Positions 16,730-24,243 of a stretch of 26,519 nt of DNA are shown one piece after another. Origin of the DNA: Frankia sp. (GTDB taxonomy: Bacteria; Actinomycetota; Actinomycetes; Frankiales; Frankiaceae); the NCBI GenBank assembly GCA_019689615.1, contig JADGHD010000005.1:1-26519 (forward strand). Reading direction: 5' to 3'. Numbering within the stretch: the first letter of the stretch is position 1; every line of letters begins with the position of its first letter. The translations under genes and the position numbers were made by a program. Under the pieces are notes generated by a model. It saw only the letters and a list, made by a program, of their open reading frames with translations. It searched no databases and was not told where the DNA came from.

Positions 16730-19700
16730 CAGTCCTCCCCCCGCTCCGGCCGCCCTGGCGCCGCCGGTTCGAGCGGTGTCTCCGGCCGTGTCTCCGGCCG
16801 TGCCAGCGCTGTCATCACGAGCCTGCCGTCGGGCTCCCGGCGGATCCGGTGCAGGTCCCGGCCGGTGACGGTGAGCAGGATCTCCTGGTATGGCACGGAG
16901 GAGAGCTCGTGCTTGAAGATCGTGAGCCCGAGATGGAGCCCCTGCTGCTCGGCGGTACCTGGCAGATAGCCGTCGCGCAGCCGGGTGAGCAGCTCGAACA
17001 GGTCGAGCCTGATCCGCAGCCGGGTGACCCGCCCGCCAGGGGCCCGGTGGCGCAGCAACAGCTCCTGCGGCCCACCCTCGATGTACGGCGAGTTCGGGGC
17101 CTCCGTCGTGGTCAGCTCGAACTGGTCCGCGGGGAACAGCCGGTAGCCGCGGATCGTCCCGCCCGGCACGGTCCTGATCTGCAGGGCGAGTCCGCTTCCG
17201 ACGATGTCGGGGTCGGCCAGCCCTTCCCCACGGTTGAGGGCCTGGAGCACCGCCGCCAGCTGCTGCTCCAGCCGGTCCGGGTCGGCGAGCAGGTCGAGGA
17301 AGTCGGCGGCGGACCGGTACGGCAGCATCTGCCTGGCCCGGTCGTCGTCGATGCACTCGAAGTAGAACCGGCGCCGGGCTGCGGCGAGGTACCGCCGGTG
17401 CCGGCGGATCTGCTCGGCGGTCGGGGCACCAGCCCGGGGCAGCCCGGCAAAGGCCAGGTTCAGCAGCTGCTGGTCGTAGTCGCCGCGCTGGTCCAGCGTC
17501 ATCACCGCGCGACCGCCGTCCGGCCCGATGTGGTCGAGCCGCCGGTCCAGCGCCGGATCGGCCACCCCGGCCACGTCGACCTGGGCGAGCAGGGCCAGCA
17601 GGCGGTCCCGGGTGTCCGCCGGGCCGGTCCAGCTGGAGAAGTAGAACCCGTCGAGGATCTCCTCGGCGTGGCCTGCGCCGTACAGCTCGTGGATCTGCTC
17701 GCAGCTGCGGGCTGAGGTGAGCATGAAGGCCAGCGCGGACTGGATATCCCGGACGGTCAGGTGCTGCAGGCCCCGCAGCTCGGTGAGCTGGAACAGCCGG
17801 CGCAGCCGCGCCGTGATCTTCGGGCCGGCGGCCGGATGGCTGAAGGTCAGCGCGTTGTGCCGGGCGTAGCAGGTGCGCGCGAGCGGGCAGGACTCGCAGG
17901 CCTCCCAGTGGTTCTCGTGGGTCAGCCGGTTCAGCAGGCGGTCGAGGACGGGACCGTCCGGCTCGTCCTCCTCGCTCAGCAGGCTGCGCCGGTTGAGGTT
18001 GACCACCAGCACCGGTGTCGGCGGCCCTGACCCGTCGAGCCCGTCACGGACCCGCTCGAACAGCGCCGGGAACTGTTCCCGGTGCGTGGTGAGGAAGTCG
18101 ACCAGACGACCCTCGTTGATGGCGATGAGTCGGGTCTCCCCGGCTGTTCCGGCCAGGTCGTCGCCCGCGAACGGGGAGAAGAAGTCGAGCAGGACGTCGT
18201 CGTTCGCGCGGTCGCCGTCGTCCTGGCTGCCGTCGGAGTTGGTGCGCAGGAGCAGGCCGCCGGGCAGCCGGAAGTCGGCGCCGCCGCCGCGGCGGACCGG
18301 CTGGGCCGGGCCGTCCGCCGCCGCGGCCGTCAGCAGCCGGTCGAGATAGGCGGTCTTGCCGTCCCCGGCGTTGCCAGTGATGATCACCAGACGGAACAGG
18401 CCATGGAGGACGTCGCGCGTGAGCCGCTCGTCCAGCCGGGTGGCCACGTACAGGTCGAACGGCGTGCCCGCGGCGCCGCTCCGGGTACCGGCGTTGCTGT
18501 GGGTGCTCTGGCTGAACAGGGTCCGCAGGTGGTCGACGAACGGGTTCACCCCGGGGCGTCGCCCCGGGACCGTCACCGGCGTCGGCGGCATGGGCTCCGC
18601 CGGCTGGCGCACCCGGTCGCCGATCGCGGTCAGCGCGGCCAGGAACTCCGCGGCCGTCGGGTACCGGTCCGCGCGCAGCGGGGCGATCGCGCGCAGCAGG
18701 ACCCCCACGAACTCATCCGACAGATCGGTGAGCCCGGTGAACGTCCGCGGGTCGATCGGCTCCTCGCGCAGTGAGCGCGCGGCCGACGCGAAGGGCCACC
18801 GTCCGGTGAGCACCTCGTACAGGGTCAGGCCGAGCCCGTACACGTCCCGGTCGGCGAGGTCGACGGCGGTCACGTTCCCGTAGTTGCCGAAGTCGGGCGG
18901 GGCGTACTTGCTGGTCCCCCCGACCCTGCCCATGGCGGAGTCCGAGGTGACCGCCACGTTGAAGTCGAAGATCTTGCACCCGTCGTCGGTGCGCAGCAGG
19001 TTGGACGGCTTGATGTCGCAGTGGTAGACGCCCTGCGCGTGCAGGAAGACCAGGCCGTCCGCGACGTCGATGCCGAGCCGGAGTGCGTCCGCCGGGCCCA
19101 GCGCGCGCTCGCTGACCAGCTCGCTGACCTCGCGTCCCGGGGTGTATTCAAGGAGCAGGTAGGGGATCCTGCTGCCGTCCAGGTAGTCGGCCTCCTCCAG
19201 CTTGACCACGCTGCGGTGCGGGGGGAGGCGTTTGAGGGTCCGGTACTCGAGCCGCAGCCGTTCCTCCACCGACTCCGGGTCCCGGTCGACGATCTTGGCG
19301 ACCCGGTCCTCGGCGGCGAGACTGTCGTACACCTGGTAGACGGTGGCGAACCCGCCGTTCCGGCCGAGCCGGCGCCGCACGGTCAGCTTGCGTGTGAGCT
19401 GGTAGCCCTCAGGCAGGTTCCGGTAGCCCGACCTGGCCGAGGTGTCCGAAGTGCCCAGGGGCGCCGGCCCCGGCTCGGGGGCGCCCCGCCGGGTGATCCG
19501 GGTCAGCTCGCGGAGCGCGCCGACCGCGCTCGGGCGGGCCGAGGGCGCCAGCCGACACATCCGGCGCAGCAGGTCGACCAGACGCGGGTCGAGGCCGGCG
19601 GCCCGCATCGCCTCCGTCGGCAGCTCGCTGCCGCTGGCGAACTGCTCCGCCGTGGTGGCGAACGGCAGCTCGCCGGTGAGCAGCCGGAAGGCGATGACAC

Positions 19701-20892
19701 CGGCCGCGTAGACGTCGGAGGCGCGGGTCATGGCCTGCACCCGGGACTGGCACTCCGGGGCGACGTAGGCCGGATCGAGCACCGCGGCGAGCTGCTGTGT
19801 CACGGTCTGGTCGCGGGGCCCCTCGGGGCGGGCGTAGTCGAACCCCGTCAGCAGCGACTGGCCGCTCGCCCCGGTCACCAGCACCACCGACGGGCTCAGC
19901 GCCCGGTGCAGAACACCGTGGGCGTGGGCGTGGGCGAGGCCGCGCAGCAGATCGATGATCACTCTGATCCGGGCGTCGGCGCCCAGCGCCTGGCGCGGAT
20001 CGGACAGGTGAACGGTCAGCGCCTGGCCGGGCGCGTCGTCCAGGACCAGCACGTACCGGCTCTCGTCCTCCACCGGGAAGAAGTCCCGCCGACCGACGAC
20101 GTACGGGCTCGGCGGCATCCGCGCCAGCGCGTCGTACGCGTTCGCGATGGCGATCCGCTGCGCCTCCCGCTCCGGCTCGGGCAGGAACGGATCGGCCCGG
20201 TACACCCGTAACAACACGGTCTCCGAGGACGGGGAGGAGGCGTTGCGGGCCCGGTACTCGGCCACGTCGTCGATGTCGTCGGAGGACCCGTGGCCGCCGA
20301 GCCGCTCGACGACCACCCAGTTGCCGAACCGCTCGGGCCCGGTGCGCTCGCGCACCCTGTGGTGCAGCGCGTCCAGGATGACGGTGCGCTGCGCGGAGAT
20401 GTTCCGGGACATCCCCGCCCGCACCCGCGACACGTCGGCAAGGGCCGGGATCAGCCCCTGGATGTCGACGACGTCGAGGGCGTCGGCGTCCGCCCGGTCG
20501 TTCGGGTCCACCAGCCGGGCGTCGGGGGCGGTCAGGACGACGAGCTGGTCCACGTAGACCTGCGCCAGCAGCGAGCGGGCCCGTTCCAGCAGCCCCTTCA
20601 GCGCCCTGGCATGCCCGCGCAGCTTGCGCACCGGCGAGTAGAACGGGGCGCCGCGCGACGGGTACCAGCGGTTGCCGGCTACCTCGATCCGGCCGCGGGT
20701 GCCCTTGACGTCGACGACGAACACGCTGTGGCCGGTGACGACGATGAGGTCGACCTCGTAGGCGGCGCCGCGGACCGGGATCTCGATGTTGTGCAGCACC
20801 AGCCAGTCGGCCGGGGCGTTGTCCCGCAGATGGGCGATCACCCGCCGCTCCCCGTCGTTGACCGGCGGCCCCCCGCCGACGATCCGAGCCAC
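16729..20892 (-). CDS. mad6: MAD6-like NERD, pseudokinase, kinase and P-loop fusion protein
   Basis: 1387 aa, starting with GTG at 20892, 2 bp after the mad5 stop. Domains in order: a NERD domain (about 13-120, VDVKG near 61-65); a kinase-like domain (about 188-467) whose catalytic loop reads HRALSP instead of HRD and whose DFG position reads GFD, hence probably dead; a second kinase (about 493-760) with HCDIKPSN at about 623-630 and DFN for DFG, probably active; and a P-loop ATPase with Walker A GNAGDGKT at 840-847 and a Cys cluster C-x2-C-x5-C near 998-1008. The NERD-kinase front recalls PglW of BREX type 2; the rear recalls DptF. It probably senses infection and switches the effector by phosphorylation. 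The stop overlaps the mad7 start. Confidence 0.85.
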   Translation of the reverse strand: MARIVGGGPPVNDGERRVIAHLRDNAPADWLVLHNIEIPVRGAAYEVDLIVVTGHSVFVVDVKGTRGRIEVAGNRWYPSRGAPFYSPVRKLRGHARALKGLLERARSLLAQVYVDQLVVLTAPDARLVDPNDRADADALDVVDIQGLIPALADVSRVRAGMSRNISAQRTVILDALHHRVRERTGPERFGNWVVVERLGGHGSSDDIDDVAEYRARNASSPSSETVLLRVYRADPFLPEPEREAQRIAIANAYDALARMPPSPYVVGRRDFFPVEDESRYVLVLDDAPGQALTVHLSDPRQALGADARIRVIIDLLRGLAHAHAHGVLHRALSPSVVLVTGASGQSLLTGFDYARPEGPRDQTVTQQLAAVLDPAYVAPECQSRVQAMTRASDVYAAGVIAFRLLTGELPFATTAEQFASGSELPTEAMRAAGLDPRLVDLLRRMCRLAPSARPSAVGALRELTRITRRGAPEPGPAPLGTSDTSARSGYRNLPEGYQLTRKLTVRRRLGRNGGFATVYQVYDSLAAEDRVAKIVDRDPESVEERLRLEYRTLKRLPPHRSVVKLEEADYLDGSRIPYLLLEYTPGREVSELVSERALGPADALRLGIDVADGLVFLHAQGVYHCDIKPSNLLRTDDGCKIFDFNVAVTSDSAMGRVGGTSKYAPPDFGNYGNVTAVDLADRDVYGLGLTLYEVLTGRWPFASAARSLREEPIDPRTFTGLTDLSDEFVGVLLRAIAPLRADRYPTAAEFLAALTAIGDRVRQPAEPMPPTPVTVPGRRPGVNPFVDHLRTLFSQSTHSNAGTRSGAAGTPFDLYVATRLDERLTRDVLHGLFRLVIITGNAGDGKTAYLDRLLTAAAADGPAQPVRRGGGADFRLPGGLLLRTNSDGSQDDGDRANDDVLLDFFSPFAGDDLAGTAGETRLIAINEGRLVDFLTTHREQFPALFERVRDGLDGSGPPTPVLVVNLNRRSLLSEEDEPDGPVLDRLLNRLTHENHWEACESCPLARTCYARHNALTFSHPAAGPKITARLRRLFQLTELRGLQHLTVRDIQSALAFMLTSARSCEQIHELYGAGHAEEILDGFYFSSWTGPADTRDRLLALLAQVDVAGVADPALDRRLDHIGPDGGRAVMTLDQRGDYDQQLLNLAFAGLPRAGAPTAEQIRRHRRYLAAARRRFYFECIDDDRARQMLPYRSAADFLDLLADPDRLEQQLAAVLQALNRGEGLADPDIVGSGLALQIRTVPGGTIRGYRLFPADQFELTTTEAPNSPYIEGGPQELLLRHRAPGGRVTRLRIRLDLFELLTRLRDGYLPGTAEQQGLHLGLTIFKHELSSVPYQEILLTVTGRDLHRIRREPDGRLVMTALARPETRPETPLEPAAPGRPERGED

Positions 20893-20894
20893 CC

Positions 20895-22301
20895 CTATCG
20901 CGCCGCCTTCCGCACCGCCTCGTCCAGCAGAGCCATCGCCTGATCTTCTTTCCTATCAGCCTCGTCCCGATCCCGGAAGGCGCCACGCACCGTCTCGGCA
21001 ATTCGGCGACGGTCACTCACGGTGCATTCTGGCACCGGGAGGCGGCGGAGCAGGGTCGGATGGAACTCCTGCTGCTTGCCGCCGACACTCATCGACCGCA
21101 GCATACGGAACGCCGCCTCGGAGCGAAGGAGCGCGTACAGGTAGGCTCCTGGAAGATCCTCCTGTCCGCTCAGAACCCGGACGAAGTCCTGGCTGAATGC
21201 AAAATCAAGCCAGCGTCCCGTGACGAATATGGAACGCGCAAAAACCTCGGTCTCACCGAGCGTTCCATGGGCGGCGACTAGAACGGTCTCGTCCGCCTGA
21301 CGAATGTCTGCCGGCGCTCGGCTCGCATTGATCCACCGCCCTTCGGGGCGCAGCCAGAACGCCTGTCTCTGGCCGATGAGGCGGATCCCGTGTTCAGGGT
21401 CGGCATCGACCCGCTTGAATCTCGCTCCTGTCCGGAGACTGCCGCCGGCGCAGATGTCGCCGAGGGTGCGGTGGGGGACGGAGGCGAGTTCGGCGAGGAT
21501 GCGCTGGGCGCGCGGGGAGTAGTTCAGTGCCCGCAGGCTGGTCGGCCCCAGCCGGTGGACCTCGAAGTCCAGGTCGCGCGGCTGGTCGTGCCAGCGCAGG
21601 TCGAGCAGGTGGGCGAGCCCGGCGGACTTGAACAGGTCGCGGGTGGCGCCGACGATTCCCGCCTGGAACCGTTCCCGCAGCTCGGCGGCCTGCTCCATCA
21701 GCTCGTGGATGCGGGTCTCGACCTCGTCGCCGAGCCGGGGCACCGGCAGGTCCGCGATGTGATGCGGTTCGATGTGCCGCACGCTCGTGCCGTAGATCCC
21801 ACCCTTGATCATCGGAATCCCGAACGGGCTGGCCAGGAATGCATAGAGATATCCTGATGGGATCTCCGCCGGGTCGGGAACCACCCTCAGGACATCCTCA
21901 CTACAGGCATAACCTGCCATGCCGGGGCGCGCACACGTCACCCGGCCGGCCGTCATCCCGGAGCGCGTGATCAGAGTCCATCCAGGTTCCAGCGGCAGGT
22001 TGCTGTTCGATTTGAACGCGGCCGTCGCCATCAGCGGAAGCCAGGACAGGTCGGCCTCGAAGATGTCCGCGCTGCCCAGAAAGGGAACTCCGTATGCCGG
22101 GTCGGTGGTCCACTGTCGCTTCACCCGGCCTGGGTGGAAGATGCGGGCCGTGACCCGTCCGAGAGGATCGGTTCGCGGCAGGCGGCGGAGGAAGGCGCGG
22201 GCGGCGTAGGCCTGGGAGACGTACGGCCGGGCATCCAGCCGGAACCCCTGCTCGGCAAGCCAACCGGCCCGGACGGGGTTGTCGAGGTCGGCGATCTTCA
22301 C
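20895..22301 (-). CDS. mad5: HsdS-like DNA specificity subunit (MAD5-like)
   Basis: 468 aa, the length of a two-domain type I specificity subunit. Target recognition domain 1 spans about 30-195 and contains the usual closing segment (HIEPHHIADLPVPRL). A helical spacer follows at about 198-225, then recognition domain 2 at about 260-415 (closing segment EFHPTLLRRLPVPE), and a second charged helix at about 420-468. It should pair with the mad2 methyltransferase and set the bipartite DNA site that is methylated as self. The GTG start overlaps the mad4 stop as GTGA. Parts of both recognition domains, mainly 20936-21400 and 21780-22090, use more A/T-containing codons than the rest of the operon. 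Confidence 0.9.
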   Translation of the reverse strand: MKIADLDNPVRAGWLAEQGFRLDARPYVSQAYAARAFLRRLPRTDPLGRVTARIFHPGRVKRQWTTDPAYGVPFLGSADIFEADLSWLPLMATAAFKSNSNLPLEPGWTLITRSGMTAGRVTCARPGMAGYACSEDVLRVVPDPAEIPSGYLYAFLASPFGIPMIKGGIYGTSVRHIEPHHIADLPVPRLGDEVETRIHELMEQAAELRERFQAGIVGATRDLFKSAGLAHLLDLRWHDQPRDLDFEVHRLGPTSLRALNYSPRAQRILAELASVPHRTLGDICAGGSLRTGARFKRVDADPEHGIRLIGQRQAFWLRPEGRWINASRAPADIRQADETVLVAAHGTLGETEVFARSIFVTGRWLDFAFSQDFVRVLSGQEDLPGAYLYALLRSEAAFRMLRSMSVGGKQQEFHPTLLRRLPVPECTVSDRRRIAETVRGAFRDRDEADRKEDQAMALLDEAVRKAAR

Positions 22302-22951
22302 AGGGAGTCCTCCGGGAACCAGTCACGCAGGGTGTCACGCAGCTGCAGGAAGGCGGGGTCGATGCAGCCCTTGACCGAGATCCGGGCGGCCAGCCGCCGG
22401 AAGACCGCCTTCGACCGGTCGGCCTGGTGGCGGTCGCGCAGGTACTCCAGGGCTTCCTTCGGATTCGGCGGCTTGGCCCGGCCGGCGGGCCAGTGACCGG
22501 CTCGCTCCAGCAGCCCGCGGAACTCGGGCGGGCAGCCGAGCGCGGTGGCCACGTGCGGGTTCTCCTGCCAGATCCAGGCCTCCAGCTCCGGGTCGATGAC
22601 GATCACCGCGTACTCGTCCCATAACCCGGCCAGGCGCCTGCCCACGTCCGCCCGGATCTTCTCGGTGCCCGGGCTGCCCTTCCAGTCGTTGTCGAGCATG
22701 ACCACCGCCCGGGCATGCGACGACAGGTACGGGCGCAGCAGCTCGTGTGCCAGCCCGTACACCTCGGGGTCGCGGCGGGCGGCGACGATCACGTCCTGGG
22801 CGGGGTCGACGTCGAACCGGCCGCAGCCGAGCGTCCGGTGGTAGCCGGCGCGGCCGAAGAACCCGCGCAGCAGTTGCTCCATGGAGCCGTCCGCGACCAG
22901 GAACACCACGTCCCGGAGGCGGGGGTCGATTCCGGCGCGGCCGCGGGTCAC
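22298..22951 (-). CDS. mad4: MAD4-like small protein, TOPRIM/DUF4276-like
   Basis: 217 aa, GTG start overlapping the mad3 stop as GTGA. Acidic residues are spaced as in TOPRIM-type or DUF4276 proteins: E25 after a hydrophobic strand (VFLVADGSME), D87-x-D89 after a second strand (AVVMLDND), and E124 followed by W126 after a third (VIVIDPELEAW). These would bind divalent metal and could cut or nick nucleic acid. ATPases of the mad3 type often act with a TOPRIM nuclease, either fused (OLD) or encoded next door (Gabija-like, RloB), so Mad3 and Mad4 probably work as a pair. The fold call is from motif spacing only. Confidence 0.75.
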   Translation of the reverse strand: MTRGRAGIDPRLRDVVFLVADGSMEQLLRGFFGRAGYHRTLGCGRFDVDPAQDVIVAARRDPEVYGLAHELLRPYLSSHARAVVMLDNDWKGSPGTEKIRADVGRRLAGLWDEYAVIVIDPELEAWIWQENPHVATALGCPPEFRGLLERAGHWPAGRAKPPNPKEALEYLRDRHQADRSKAVFRRLAARISVKGCIDPAFLQLRDTLRDWFPEDSL

Positions 22952-24243
22952 GACAGGACACCCGCCGCGAACAGGGTGCCGAGGTCGACGCTGCCCTGCC
23001 AGTCCCGCAGCCGGGGATGCCGGGTGCCGGGGACGACGGTCACGGCGCCGTCCTCGTCCAGCCTGGCCGCGAGCACATCCTCCAGCGCGGTGTCCGCCAG
23101 GACGATCGGGGAGTGGGTGGACACCCAGACCTGGGTCGCCTGGATCGTCGACAGCGACTGGACCACCGTCTCGACAGCCCGGGGGTGGATGCCGTTCTCC
23201 GGCTCCTCGGTGACCAGCAGCTGCGGAAGCGCCGAGGTGGGCAGGTACGGCAGCAGGGTGAGGGTGAGGATGCGCAGGGTTCCTTCGGACAGGCCGGAGG
23301 AGGTGACCTCGTACCCGCCGGAGTAGTCGACTTTCAGGTAGGCGTGGTGGTCCTCCTCCCGCTCCACGGCGGTGATCGCGGACACCTGGGGCAGCGCCGT
23401 GCGCACATGGTCCACCCAGAACGAGAACCGGTCGGGGTCCCGCTCCTGGAGGTCGAGCACGAGCCAGGGCGTGTTCCGGGCGGACGGCAGCAGCCGGGGC
23501 GGGTCACCCGGGGGCGCGGCCTGGCGCAGGTCGGCCCATTCGGGCTCCAGGAAGACGGCGCCCTCCCGGAGCAGGCTCCCGAACCACAGCGCCACCGGGA
23601 AGAGCTGTTGGTCCGCCGGGACCGCGGCGAGCGCCGTCTGCCCGGCGGGCACGCGCAACGCCGGTATGCGGGCCGCCCGGGTGGTGGTCTCGGGCAGGAA
23701 GGTGGTGGCCTCCCCGGGCGGCCGGCGGATGACCGACTGCCAGTCCCTGGACCGCAGCGCCCGCCCGGCTCCACGCGGGGCGCCCTGCACCCCCATCCCC
23801 GGCTCGGGCAGCCGCCCGGTCTCCGGGAACAGGAACAGGTACTCCTCGGCGACTTCCAGCTCCTCGTTGAACAGCTCCAGCCGCAGCTCGTAGCGCAGAT
23901 GCGTCGGGACGCGCCCGGCCCGGGCCGCGGTGCTGCGCTCGGCGAGCGCGTTCACCAGGTCGGCGGGAAGCCGCGCCTCCACCGCGAACGTGATCGAGGT
24001 GCCCTGCCCCCGGTAGATCACCTCGGCGAGGGTGCGTGCCCGGGGGGCGGCTCGGGAGTCCTGCCGCTGCAGGAAGGCGTCGCCCACCCGGCGCTGCTGG
24101 AGCAGGTCACCCAGAAGCACCGGCAGGTCCAGCAGGGTCGTCTTCCCCGCGCCGTTCGCCCCCGCCAGCACCTGATAGCGGTCCACGTCGACAGTGAGCC
24201 TGGGAAAGCAGCGGTAGCCGTAGGCCTCCAGCCGGGTGATCAT
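22948..24243 (-). CDS. mad3: AAA ATPase of the RecF/SMC-OLD type (MAD3-like)
   Basis: 431 aa. Walker A GANGAGKT is at 31-38, an ABC-like signature SSGLSEGT at about 310, Walker B LLVTEEPENGIHP at about 342-354 with two acidic residues, and the H-loop STHSPI at about 374. The layout is a compact ABC-type head with an inserted middle region but no long coiled coil and no TOPRIM tail. It probably senses DNA ends or structures and transmits through ATP-driven dimerisation. The start is ATG 24243, which shares its A with the TAA of mad2. The frame continues upstream, but only inside mad2. It lies directly before mad4, its likely partner. Confidence 0.88.
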   Translation of the reverse strand: MITRLEAYGYRCFPRLTVDVDRYQVLAGANGAGKTTLLDLPVLLGDLLQQRRVGDAFLQRQDSRAAPRARTLAEVIYRGQGTSITFAVEARLPADLVNALAERSTAARAGRVPTHLRYELRLELFNEELEVAEEYLFLFPETGRLPEPGMGVQGAPRGAGRALRSRDWQSVIRRPPGEATTFLPETTTRAARIPALRVPAGQTALAAVPADQQLFPVALWFGSLLREGAVFLEPEWADLRQAAPPGDPPRLLPSARNTPWLVLDLQERDPDRFSFWVDHVRTALPQVSAITAVEREEDHHAYLKVDYSGGYEVTSSGLSEGTLRILTLTLLPYLPTSALPQLLVTEEPENGIHPRAVETVVQSLSTIQATQVWVSTHSPIVLADTALEDVLAARLDEDGAVTVVPGTRHPRLRDWQGSVDLGTLFAAGVLS

